64,000 bases of DNA. Origin: Treponema_I sp045616125 (lineage in GTDB: Bacteria > Spirochaetota > Spirochaetia > Treponematales > Treponemataceae). Numbering within the stretch: position 1 is the stretch's first letter; every line of letters starts with the position of its first letter. Position numbers and translations under genes: made by a program. Below are positions 1-8,902 of this stretch, in pieces. The notes beneath the pieces were generated by a model that was not told the origin of the DNA, ran no database searches, and saw only the letters and a program-made list of their open reading frames with translations. The DNA lies in assembly GCA_045616125.1 (NCBI GenBank), contig JAZLGC010000016.1, positions 30,601 through 94,600 on the forward strand. Reading direction: 5' to 3'.

Positions 1-1837
1 TAGTTTCAGTCGGACAACCGTCAACTACATCGCAAACGGTTTTTCCTTCACAGATTTCAAGTTCCAGAAATCCTTTTGTTGCGTTAAAGTAGGCGCCGCT
101 GCTTGGTGTTGCAAAAAACAGGGCAACATCTGCAGAATCTGCATCATCGGTAAGGGTCAAGCCGGCATCAGTCAGCAGACTACGCAGCGTACCCGTTGCC
201 TCTGCGCCAACCCGTTCATCCACATCAAAGGCTTCTGCATACACCTTTTTACCAGCTGATTTCTCTGCAGTCAGCGGCAGAACACCGTTATTTTTCAGCA
301 GTGTTACTGACTGCCGGTGAGCCAGTGCGGCAGCTTCCCAGTCTTCTTTGGTGGCTACCAGTTTCTGTGCAGCAGCCACATCGCGATAGGTATCTTCAAA
401 CATACCCAGAGCAAACATTTCAGCTAACGTGCGGGAAACTGCCCGGTTTACGGCGTCTTCCGTCAGTACCAGCTGGCTGCCGTCAAAACCTTCCGGAGCT
501 GCATGAGTATCATACCAGCCGTTGGTGCTGCGTGCGTAACTTTCGCGGGCAGCATCGTTATCAAACATACCGCTGATCAGATCTACGCCGGCCTGGGCTA
601 CGGCAAAACCTATACGTTCCGGTTCACTTAAGGATTCAACACCCCAGCTCATGTTGTGGGTAATGCCCGTGTCAGAGTTGATGTAGCCGGTAAAGCCCAG
701 TTCGTGGCGCAGCAGGTCTTCGGTAAAAGCGCGGTTATAGGCAAATCCGTAAGGTTTCATGGGAACCATATTGCCGGTCGGAGTCAGCTGCGGCACACTT
801 TTGCCTTCTGCCGGTTTTGCATAATAGGGCATAATGGCACTGGTTCCGGCGGCAATGGCAGCCTGAAAACCGGGTAGATGGTATTTGGAAAGGCTTCCGG
901 CAGTGGCATACACATTCCACTGGCCTTCTGCATAGTGGGGATCAAAACCGTTTTCGCGAGCACCGCCTCCAGGAAAGTGCTTGGTGGTTACAGCGACACC
1001 GTCAGCAGTTACACCATGACTGCTTCCCTGAATACGGGGAATAATGTGCGACGCTATTTCTGCAATAAGGGCCGGATTTTCGCCAAAGCAACCGTAAGTA
1101 CGCTGCCAGCGGGGGTCAGTGGTACAGTCTACCATGTACATGTAGCCTTTCCGCAGGTTACAGGCATTCCAGCTGCGACGGACGGCGTCGGCAAATTTGT
1201 CTGCAACATCAATACCAGCGCCCTGAACAGCGGCTGCAATTCCCAAAGTTCCCGGCCAGGTGGCAAAGGTACCGCCGGCGTCATTCATGCCGAATACTAC
1301 CTGTCCGTTCTCATTCCGGCTGTTGCTGGCTGCCTGCACCGGCACAAAGTGGTCACATTCTTCGGCCACCGCCTGCAGCTGGTTCAGGTAATCTGTCAGA
1401 TCTTCTACGGTAGCATTTGACCGGATAATGACATGCCGGTTCCACCATTCCTTAATCAACGTACTGGTACCCGGCAGATACGTGGTACCGAAAATATTCT
1501 TAACTTCAAGGGGTGATTCATCAAGAACGCCCGATTCATCAAGGACCGGTGTATGGTCAACCTTTTTTGGCCCCATGACAACGGGATACTTTCCCATGCG
1601 CCAGTCAGAAATAAAAAGCTGTGGCAGTTTTTCATCCATGGAAAGCAGGCAAACGTAGGCCTTTGCCCGTTCAGCAGGTGGCAGCCGCCAGTCGTTTACA
1701 GCGCTGACCGTTCCACTACCATCGATATCCTTAAAATACAGTCCGTCTTTTTCAATCACCGACCGGGATACCGTACTGATACGTGGTCCGTTTTTGTTCT
1801 CATACCAGATGATGTTACTGCTGGCCTTTTTTGCCAT
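1..1837 (-). CDS. Glycoside hydrolase family 3 protein, left-arm copy, 3-prime truncated by window start
   Basis: Mirror of the complete GH3 gene at 31564-33816. The start at 1837 and its GGAGGG ribosome site are intact, but roughly the last 138 codons lie outside the window. The KHFPGG motif and the presumed Asp nucleophile are within the visible part. See the right-arm entry for the full description. Confidence 0.85.
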   Translation of the reverse strand, partial: MAKKASSNIIWYENKNGPRISTVSRSVIEKDGLYFKDIDGSGTVSAVNDWRLPPAERAKAYVCLLSMDEKLPQLFISDWRMGKYPVVMGPKKVDHTPVLDESGVLDESPLEVKNIFGTTYLPGTSTLIKEWWNRHVIIRSNATVEDLTDYLNQLQAVAEECDHFVPVQAASNSRNENGQVVFGMNDAGGTFATWPGTLGIAAAVQGAGIDVADKFADAVRRSWNACNLRKGYMYMVDCTTDPRWQRTYGCFGENPALIAEIASHIIPRIQGSSHGVTADGVAVTTKHFPGGGARENGFDPHYAEGQWNVYATAGSLSKYHLPGFQAAIAAGTSAIMPYYAKPAEGKSVPQLTPTGNMVPMKPYGFAYNRAFTEDLLRHELGFTGYINSDTGITHNMSWGVESLSEPERIGFAVAQAGVDLISGMFDNDAARESYARSTNGWYDTHAAPEGFDGSQLVLTEDAVNRAVSRTLAEMFALGMFEDTYRDVAAAQKLVATKEDWEAAALAHRQSVTLLKNNGVLPLTAEKSAGKKVYAEAFDVDERVGAEATGTLRSLLTDAGLTLTDDADSADVALFFATPSSGAYFNATKGFLELEICEGKTVCDVVDGCPTET

Positions 1838-1883
1838 GATGCCCTCCAATTACTGTTTTATACTCAGTAATTGTACGGCACAA

Positions 1884-2912
1884 TCAGGATGCAGAAAAGT
1901 GGACGAACCGTTCTTCCGGCATTTTCTCAAAGTATTCAGCTAATGGAGCCAGCTGGGATTCATGGGTATGGGCGTTGAGAATCTGATTTTTCAGAAACTG
2001 ATGGTACATGAAATTATCAAGGAAATAGGCGAAAAAACGACGGCTCCGACTGTCGTAGAATTCTTTGGGCTGATACGTTTCAAGGTCGGTCAGGAACGAA
2101 TCGGCAAGTTCGTAAAGGTCGATGGATTCCGGCAGCTGGTAGGGAACCGGAAGAATATTGCGGTCAGCTGGGATGTTCAGTTCCCGATGGTGCCGCAGCT
2201 GGGCAAAGAGCCAGGGCTTTTGGACGGCAAAACGGGCACACATAACACCATCCAGGCTGGGAGCCCGGCGTAGCAGAGCGTCAAAACTGGCAGGATCTGA
2301 TATACAGCCGTTACCGATGACCTGCACTGCTGGGTTCCTGCTCTTTATGTGGTTTGTAAAGGGCTCCAGATACTGCCAGCGGGCGGGCCGGGTATACTTT
2401 TCTTTTCTGGTACGGGGATGCAGGGTCAGCTGGGTAACACCTTCATCAAGGAGCATATCGGCAAAGGCGTACAGTTTTTCTTCCGTAAAGTCTTCGTCGC
2501 CCAAGCGCATTTTTACGCTGAGCCGCAGGGAATCCGGTAAGACAGCCCGTACGGAATGCACCAGACGCCGGGTTTCTTCCAGGGGCTTCATCATCCAGGC
2601 GATGCCGGCCCCAAAACGGTAAATTTCCGGGGCAGAGCAGCCCATGTTCAGGTCCACCCCAATGCCGCCCAGGTCGCTTACCATGCGGGTAGCTTCCGTT
2701 ATGGATTCCACGTCGGTACCCGTCAGCTGCCAGACAATCCGCTCTGGACAGGGGCCGTTCAACAGGTAGTATTTTTCAAACTGGCCCCCGTGAATAAGAG
2801 AAGCAGCATGAATCATTTCCGTATAATATTCATCGCAGCCGCCAAACCGGTATACCGTGCGTCGCAGTGCTTCATGTGTCAGGGTAGCCATAGGGGCCAG
2901 AATCAGTTTCAT
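1884..2912 (-). CDS. tRNA-dihydrouridine synthase family protein, left-arm copy
   Basis: Identical to 30489-31517 in mirror orientation; 342 aa with the NMGCSAP motif carrying the catalytic Cys of the Dus family. The leaderless-type promoter (TTGACG, 17 nt, TACTAT, 7 nt, ATG) is duplicated with it. Confidence 0.85.
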   Translation of the reverse strand: MKLILAPMATLTHEALRRTVYRFGGCDEYYTEMIHAASLIHGGQFEKYYLLNGPCPERIVWQLTGTDVESITEATRMVSDLGGIGVDLNMGCSAPEIYRFGAGIAWMMKPLEETRRLVHSVRAVLPDSLRLSVKMRLGDEDFTEEKLYAFADMLLDEGVTQLTLHPRTRKEKYTRPARWQYLEPFTNHIKSRNPAVQVIGNGCISDPASFDALLRRAPSLDGVMCARFAVQKPWLFAQLRHHRELNIPADRNILPVPYQLPESIDLYELADSFLTDLETYQPKEFYDSRSRRFFAYFLDNFMYHQFLKNQILNAHTHESQLAPLAEYFEKMPEERFVHFSAS

Positions 2913-2944
2913 GGGGGTAATAGTACGCTACGGCGCATACTGCG

Positions 2945-3067
2945 TCAACAATGATTAGTTACATATTCCTGCGGTACTTTCTCTGCAATATGGACGTGAA
3001 CCGGCTCGCCGTTTTCATTAGACCAAAAATATATGATATAGCTACCAACCGTGATGACCTTAGGCAA
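2945..3067 (-). pseudogene. Truncated DUF4160 protein, left-arm copy
   Basis: Mirror of 30334-30456. It encodes 40 codons from a TTG start behind a GGAGGA ribosome site, ends soon after the conserved HVHI stretch, and overlaps the end of the preceding small gene. Confidence 0.55.
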
Positions 3068-3329
3068 TCTGAAGTCCTCCACATGCAGCATATTTGAATA
3101 ATGACGCAGCGTTATGTTCAAGCCATCGGGTAAAAAAAGCTATTTTTTCTTCTGAGTACCCATCGATTTCTGTCCAACTGTATGAAGGCAACTGGCAATT
3201 TGCCGATTGGAAACCTTCTTCAATTGGTCTTTCAAAATACACATCAATATAAGAGTTTCCATCTTTTTCACGGATTTCCGAATGAGTGACCAGAGTGTTG
3301 TCATCGAACTCAAGATACGGATACATCAT
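3060..3329 (-). CDS. Small DUF4160-partner-like protein, left-arm copy
   Basis: Mirror of 30072-30341; 89 aa. The start is chosen at the first ATG seven bases behind GGGAGG. The function is unknown. Confidence 0.6.
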   Translation of the reverse strand: MMYPYLEFDDNTLVTHSEIREKDGNSYIDVYFERPIEEGFQSANCQLPSYSWTEIDGYSEEKIAFFTRWLEHNAASLFKYAACGGLQIA

Positions 3330-3488
3330 AAGAGAACCTCCCATAAAAACAACTCGTCACCAGTTGCGTTTGGATATACAAAAGTAAATAACTCCTTTGC
3401 TGATACTATCACGTGTTCATTTAGAAGTGAAGTATCAAAGATTGTGCGCAGGTAAAAGTTTTGTTATATATCGATATTTTTTTACCGT

Positions 3489-3525
3489 TTTAATCGAGTT
3501 AGCGGTATACTATAAAAAGATTAAA
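3489..3525 (+). promoter_or_regulatory. fucO-type gene promoter with flanking inverted repeat, left arm
   Basis: A TATACT -10 box (3506-3511) sits between the inverted 7-mers TTTAATC (3489-3495) and GATTAAA (3519-3525). This is a plausible repressor site over the promoter, with about 63 nt of leader before the start. The mirror copy is at 29876-29912. Confidence 0.45.
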
Positions 3526-3574
3526 TGAGTCTGCGCTGCTGCTTTCGCAGTGCAATAATAGGAGATGAAAAAAA

Positions 3575-4717
3575 ATGGCTGTAAATCGTTTTGTACTGAA
3601 TGGCATGTCATATCACGGACATGGTGCAATTAAAGAAATTCCGAGAATCATTAAAGGAAAGGGATTCAAAAAAGCATTTGTTGCATCTGACCCAGACCTG
3701 GTTAAATTCGGCGTATCTGCAAAAGTTACTGATCTGCTGAAAGAAAACGGCATTGATTTTGAACTGTACAGCGATATCAAACCGAACCCAACCATCGAAA
3801 ACGTTCAGCATGGTGTAGACGCCTACAAAAAATCCGGTGCTGACTTCATGATTACCATTGGTGGCGGTTCTTCCATGGATACCGGAAAAGGTATCGGTAT
3901 CATCGTAAACAACCCCGAATTCTACGATGTCCGCTCACTGGAAGGTGTTTCACCAACCAAAAACCGCACCGTATTCACCATTGCTGTTCCAACCACTGGT
4001 GGTACCGGCGCAGAATCTACCATCAACTACGTAATTACCGACGTTGAAAAGAAACGCAAATTCGTATGTGTAGACCCTAACGATATTCCTGATGTTGCTG
4101 TTGTAGACCCTGACATGATGGCTTCAATGCCAAAAGGGCTTACCGCTTCTACCGGTATGGATGCCCTTACCCACGCCATCGAAGGCTACACCACTGCTGC
4201 CGCATGGGAACTGGCAGACTGTCTTGACCTGAAGGCTATCCAGCTGATTGCAAAGAACCTGCGGAAAGCCGTAGCCAACGACCCAGACGGACGTGAAGGC
4301 ATGGCACTTGCCCAGTATGTAACCGCCATGGCTTACTCCAACGTTGGTCTTGGTATTGCCCATTCCATGGCTCATACTCTTGGCGCCGTATACGACACTC
4401 CACACGGTGTTGCCTGTGCCATGATGCTTCCTATCGTTATGGAATTCAACCAGGAATGCACCGGAACCAAGTTCAAGGATATTGCTGAAGCATTCGGCGT
4501 TGATACCACCGGCATGTCAGAAGCTGCATACCGCAAGGCAGCCATTGATGCCGTTAAACAGCTGTCAGTTGACGTAGGCATTCCTACCAAGCTTGCAATC
4601 AAAGAAGAAGATCTGCCATTCCTCTGCGAATCTGCAGCAGCTGACGCCTGTGCTCCAGGTAACCCTAAGAAAGCTTCAATTGCTGACTTTGAAGCAATGT
4701 TCAGAAAACTGATGTAA
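3575..4717 (+). CDS. fucO: Iron-containing alcohol dehydrogenase, lactaldehyde reductase type, left-arm copy
   Basis: Identical to 28684-29826. It has 380 aa with the FucO metal ligands Asp196, His200, His263 and His277, and a strong ribosome site (AGGAGATG) ahead of the ATG. Confidence 0.88.
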   Translation: MAVNRFVLNGMSYHGHGAIKEIPRIIKGKGFKKAFVASDPDLVKFGVSAKVTDLLKENGIDFELYSDIKPNPTIENVQHGVDAYKKSGADFMITIGGGSSMDTGKGIGIIVNNPEFYDVRSLEGVSPTKNRTVFTIAVPTTGGTGAESTINYVITDVEKKRKFVCVDPNDIPDVAVVDPDMMASMPKGLTASTGMDALTHAIEGYTTAAAWELADCLDLKAIQLIAKNLRKAVANDPDGREGMALAQYVTAMAYSNVGLGIAHSMAHTLGAVYDTPHGVACAMMLPIVMEFNQECTGTKFKDIAEAFGVDTTGMSEAAYRKAAIDAVKQLSVDVGIPTKLAIKEEDLPFLCESAAADACAPGNPKKASIADFEAMFRKLM

Positions 4718-4736
4718 TCAGATTACGCTGATATAG

Positions 4737-4774
4737 AAAACTCTCTGCCGGCTTTCCGGTGGAGAGTTTTTTTT
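4737..4774 (+). terminator. Intrinsic terminator after fucO, left arm
   Basis: A 9-bp stem AAAACTCTC/GAGAGTTTT encloses a CCGG-CTTT-CCGG inner hairpin and is followed by a T run. The promoter of the next gene begins immediately after it. Confidence 0.85.
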
Positions 4775-4802
4775 ATGCGTGGAATATCCTATAATGGCCC
4801 CC

Positions 4803-5996
4803 ATGAGCAACACCAGGAAATCCATTGCAGCAACAGCTCTTTCCTCCGGGACCGGGGCATTGATTTTTACCGTCATTCTTGTGGGCTTAGGCGAAAAAAT
4901 CGGCGAACGCTACCTGCCAGTCTATCTGGTAGCCACCGGCGCATCCCTTTTTGCCCCCTCAATTCTCAACGCTCTTGATAACTTTCTTTCTGCCATCTAC
5001 TCCTTTCCCGGCGGCTGGATTTCCAACAAGTTCGGCTACAAGCGGGCACTCCTCTTTTTCAACATCTTCGCCATTCTGGGCTATCTTATCGTCATCCTTT
5101 TTCCCGGCTGGGTTTCTATCATCGTAGGATCAGTGTTCTTTCTTTCCTGGTCCAGTCTTTCCATGCCGGCCTACATGGATTTAATCCGCCACGAAATTCC
5201 CAAAAACAAACAGGTTTTCGGCGTATCCCTCCACTCCCTGATTAAGCGGGTTCCACAGGCCATCGGTCCCCTTCTGGGCGGCGTACTGGTAGACACCTTC
5301 GGCATTGAAAAAGGCATCAAGCTGGCGTTCATCATGGCCATTGTCTGCAGCATTTTCGGCATCATCGTCCAGCAGTCCTTCCTGCACAAGAATCCACCCA
5401 AAGAGAAGAAGGCCGACCGATTTGTAGCCATTCTGCCCCATCATTTTCCGCGGCAGCTGCAGATACTGCTTGTTTCAGACATTCTGGCCAAATTCTGCTC
5501 CCAGATTCCCTACGCCTACATTGCCATCTGGGCCATGGAATACGAAAAAGGCGCCCGTATTTCCGGTACCCTTTTTGGAACCCTGACCACCATTGAAATG
5601 TGCTGCGCCATTTTTTCCTACGTGCTGGTAGGTCTGGTGGGTGACCTGTTCAAAAAGAAAGGATTCATCATGACCACATTCATCCTCTACGTGCTGTTTC
5701 CACTTGTGCTGCTGGTATCACGAAACTACCCGCTGCTGGTTATTGCCTTTATCATCCGGGGCTTTAAGGAATTCGGCGAGCCGGTGCGGAAAGCCCAGAT
5801 TATGGATCTGGCACCGGAAGGAAAAGAGTCCATCTATTTTGGAGCATTCTATCTGTACCGGGATATTCTGGTTACGGCCGGAGTGTTTCTGGGGGGCGCC
5901 CTGTGGCTGATAAAGCCGGAACTGAACCTGCTTGCGGCAGCCGCTTTCGGGCTGGGATCATGCCTTATCTATAGCATCTTTGGTAAAACTGAATAA
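4803..5996 (+). CDS. MFS transporter, left-arm copy
   Basis: Mirror of 27405-28598; 397 aa and about 12 predicted membrane segments. The ATG at 4803 was preferred over the one at 4779 because a perfect TATAAT box (4790-4795) ends 7 nt before it. Confidence 0.82.
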   Translation: MSNTRKSIAATALSSGTGALIFTVILVGLGEKIGERYLPVYLVATGASLFAPSILNALDNFLSAIYSFPGGWISNKFGYKRALLFFNIFAILGYLIVILFPGWVSIIVGSVFFLSWSSLSMPAYMDLIRHEIPKNKQVFGVSLHSLIKRVPQAIGPLLGGVLVDTFGIEKGIKLAFIMAIVCSIFGIIVQQSFLHKNPPKEKKADRFVAILPHHFPRQLQILLVSDILAKFCSQIPYAYIAIWAMEYEKGARISGTLFGTLTTIEMCCAIFSYVLVGLVGDLFKKKGFIMTTFILYVLFPLVLLVSRNYPLLVIAFIIRGFKEFGEPVRKAQIMDLAPEGKESIYFGAFYLYRDILVTAGVFLGGALWLIKPELNLLAAAAFGLGSCLIYSIFGKTE

Positions 5997-6026
5997 ATCT
6001 TGAGTTCTTGCCCGGATTTTCGCCCG

Positions 6027-6228
6027 ATTACATATAAAAACCCGGCAACCCACAAGATTTCAGCCCCTTATATGTAATTCATCCGGCCCCAGCAGCTTTT
6101 TCGTCCCTGACCGTACATATAAATCACCTTCTCTCAGGCTTTTTCTATGTAATCTGCACTCCACTCTGCTCAAAAATTACATATAAGCACGCCCAAACAT
6201 CAGGCTTCGCTGCAGTTTTATATGTAAT
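6027..6228. repeat. Six alternating ATTACATATAA / TTATATGTAAT sites, left arm
   Basis: Copies lie at 6027-6038 (+), 6068-6079 (-), 6114-6124 (+, degenerate), 6143-6153 (-, degenerate), 6176-6187 (+) and 6218-6228 (-). They form three consecutive potential stem-loops with unrelated GC-rich loops in the MFS-GH8 gap. The mirror copy is at 27173-27374. Confidence 0.85.
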
Positions 6229-6252
6229 CCGCACAAAATCTCACTGATAGCG

Positions 6253-6258
6253 TATACT
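6253..6258 (+). promoter_or_regulatory. -10 box of the GH8 gene, left arm
   Basis: TATACT ends 6 nt before the ATG at 6265, and there is no Shine-Dalgarno sequence. A leaderless transcript is predicted. Confidence 0.6.
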
Positions 6259-6264
6259 TGCATT

Positions 6265-7377
6265 ATGAAAAACACCTTTTTAGACTATGGCTATACCCCC
6301 GAAGAAATTGAAAGCCGGGTGTATGAAGCCTACTACACCATTACCGAAAGCCACGACCGCTTTTACTTTGAGGGGTTGCGGGACACGGGGTATTTTATGG
6401 ATACCGGCAACTGTGATGCCAGAACCGAAGGCATGTCCTACGGCATGATGATGGCGGTGATGATGGACCGCAAGGATATTTTTGACCGCATGTGGAAGTT
6501 CTCCATGGAATTCATGTACATGGATGAAGGTTTCATGAAAGGCTATTTTGCCTGGTCAGTTGCCCCAGACGGCAAGAAGAACTTTTTCGGGCCTGCACCG
6601 GACGGCGAAGAATTCTATGCCATGGCCCTGTTCCTTGCCGGGAAAAAATGGGGCGATGGAGAAGGCATCTATGACTATACCGCCTGGGCAAAGAAGATTT
6701 TACGGACAGTGCTACATCACGAACTTCCCATGTGGAAAAAAGATGAAGCACTCATTGCCTTTGTGCCCGCCTGCCCGTTCAGCGATCCTTCGTATCATTT
6801 GATGCATTTCTACCATTACTTTGCCCTGTGGGCAGATGAAGCTGACCGTCCTTTCTGGAAACGGGCAGAAGAAGCCAGCCGCGCATTTCTGCTTAAGTCC
6901 TGCCATCCGGTAACCGGCATGAACCCGGAATATGCCAATTTTGACGGAACACCCAATCCCTACGGGCCACCGGAAAACCACGGAGACTTTTTCAGCGATG
7001 CCTACAGAACCGGAGCCAATATAGGGCTGGATGTGCTCTGGCATGGAGAAAACGCGGAGTTTTCAAAGATTGCCGATAATCTGGTACGGTTCTTTGCAGA
7101 CATTCCTACGGAAGACTTCATGAAATATGCCATTGATGGAACGATAGTGAAAAACGAAAAGGGAGAGGCAGAAAAGGCGCTGCATCCCATTGGATTACTG
7201 GCAACCCTGGCACAGACCACGCTGGCCTGTTCGCCGGCAGCAAAGGACGCTGCAGAAAAAATTGTCCGCCGTTTCTGGGAAACACCACTGAGGACCGGTG
7301 AGCGCCGTTACTACGATAACTGTCTGTATATGTTTGCCATGCTTGCACTAAGCGGCAAATATACCCCCGAAGCATAA
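6265..7377 (+). CDS. GH8 reducing-end xylose-releasing exo-oligoxylanase, left-arm copy
   Basis: Identical to 26024-27136. It has 370 aa, a general-acid Glu55 in RTEGMSYG and a probable base Asp245 in FFSDAYR, and no signal peptide. Confidence 0.82.
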   Translation: MKNTFLDYGYTPEEIESRVYEAYYTITESHDRFYFEGLRDTGYFMDTGNCDARTEGMSYGMMMAVMMDRKDIFDRMWKFSMEFMYMDEGFMKGYFAWSVAPDGKKNFFGPAPDGEEFYAMALFLAGKKWGDGEGIYDYTAWAKKILRTVLHHELPMWKKDEALIAFVPACPFSDPSYHLMHFYHYFALWADEADRPFWKRAEEASRAFLLKSCHPVTGMNPEYANFDGTPNPYGPPENHGDFFSDAYRTGANIGLDVLWHGENAEFSKIADNLVRFFADIPTEDFMKYAIDGTIVKNEKGEAEKALHPIGLLATLAQTTLACSPAAKDAAEKIVRRFWETPLRTGERRYYDNCLYMFAMLALSGKYTPEA

Positions 7378-7411
7378 AAAAAAGGCAGCTACCCATCGGC
7401 AGCTGCCTTTT
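7376..7411. terminator. Bidirectional terminator between the GH8 and SPFH genes, left arm
   Basis: An 11-bp stem with arms AAAAGGCAGCT and AGCTGCCTTTT lies between two convergent genes, with T/A tails on both sides. It overlaps the GH8 stop codon. Confidence 0.8.
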
Positions 7412-7442
7412 CGTTCCATGCCGGCCTCAACGGGCCACATGG

Positions 7443-8345
7443 TTATTTTGTTTCGATACTCAAACCGGAATAGTTTGGTGTTACGATAAAGCTTGATGCC
7501 GATGCACCTTCAAGGCGGCCATCCCATCTCTGGTAATATGCCATCTTTTCTTCATGTTCCCAGGTTTCCCGCTGCATCTGCAGAGTTTCCTTAATGGCAT
7601 TATTCTTGATCTTCATGGCTTCTGCTTCTGCATCAGCCTTAACTTTTACAGCTTCTGCATTCAGTCTTTCAGCTTCAAGTTTTGCTTTTGCTTCTGCAAC
7701 TTCTTTCTGAGCACTGGCTTCAGCAATGGCAACTTCTGCCTTTGCAGTCTTTTCACGCTGGGTAGCGTTCATGGTGTCCTGAATCATTTTGTCAAATTCA
7801 GCAGACCAGTCCCAGTTACTGATGTTTACTGAAGTAATTTCAATAGGCATATCAGCAGACATGGCGCTTACCGACCGTTTTACTTCATCTGCAATTTCGA
7901 TGGTAGAAGAAGTCAGGTCATAAATTGAGTATTTACCAACTACTGCTTTTACGGCAGCCTGAGTATTGCTCTTAAAGCGGCTTTCCAAAGTGCTCTGGGT
8001 AAAGTTGGTTACATAGTTCATGATGCCGTCTTCGCTGAATTTGTAGACCAGTGTGGCAGAAAGGCCAACTGACTGCATATCCTTTGTTACGGCACTGTCT
8101 GAGCCAAAAGAAAAGTTCATATTATAGGTGCGTGGGCTCATGTCCAGTTTTACGACACTCTGGATAAAAGGAGCTTTCAGATTGAAACCTGATCCCCTGT
8201 CCAGTTCATGGTCAATTTTTCCCATAGTCTTTACAACACCAACTTCGTTCGGTTCGATGATGGTGCAGCACTGTGGCACGATTACTGCAATCAGCGCAAT
8301 TACTACAACTGCAGTCACAATTTTTGATACATTTTTCTTTTCCAT
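7443..8345 (-). CDS. SPFH/band-7 domain protein, left-arm copy
   Basis: Mirror of 25056-25958; 300 aa with one N-terminal membrane anchor, an SPFH domain and an Ala/Glu/Lys-rich coiled coil. The ribosome site GGAGGTACC precedes the start. Confidence 0.85.
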   Translation of the reverse strand: MEKKNVSKIVTAVVVIALIAVIVPQCCTIIEPNEVGVVKTMGKIDHELDRGSGFNLKAPFIQSVVKLDMSPRTYNMNFSFGSDSAVTKDMQSVGLSATLVYKFSEDGIMNYVTNFTQSTLESRFKSNTQAAVKAVVGKYSIYDLTSSTIEIADEVKRSVSAMSADMPIEITSVNISNWDWSAEFDKMIQDTMNATQREKTAKAEVAIAEASAQKEVAEAKAKLEAERLNAEAVKVKADAEAEAMKIKNNAIKETLQMQRETWEHEEKMAYYQRWDGRLEGASASSFIVTPNYSGLSIETK

Positions 8346-8435
8346 AAGGTACCTCCGTTAAGAGAAATCTTTTATACCCTATATATAACACATCCTCACC
8401 CCATATCAAGGTGATAGTGAAAAAAATCCAGATTT

Positions 8436-8876
8436 TTTTGGGCATCCGGCATCGTTGCTGCCGTCGGGTGTTCCGCCATTCCGCTACCGCTCCAGCCGCT
8501 TCCTTCGCTCCGCTCAGTCCAGTGGCCGCCTTCGGCGTGGCTCCATACCCTATGCCATCTGCCATTACGGCAAAGCTGCACATCTTCCACCACTCATTTT
8601 TCGCAAAAGAGCACAGCAAGGCCCTCACCCATGAAAGCGAGAACTGAAAACACCAGTTTAAAATGCGACAGGGACTGCCCGTAGGCGAGGTTCTGACCGA
8701 CGACACTTTCTGAGCGCAGCGAAGCTCCCCCCACGCATGAAAGCGAGAACTGAAATATCCTGCGTTTAAAAAGGCGATGGCAGGAGATGCGGAGCCGGGT
8801 TCCGTGATGACGAAACTTCTGAACGCAGTGAAGCGTTGAGTCAGCACGGGTTCCGGCGGAAGCATCTCCTGCCATC
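8436..8876. repeat. Degenerate tandem repeat and inverted repeat region, left arm
   Basis: Mirror of the non-coding stretch 24525-24965 between the ABC exporter and the SPFH gene. Open frames here do not look like protein. Confidence 0.65.
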
Positions 8877-8902
8877 ATGCAGTTGATTATTCGTCAGATA
8901 TT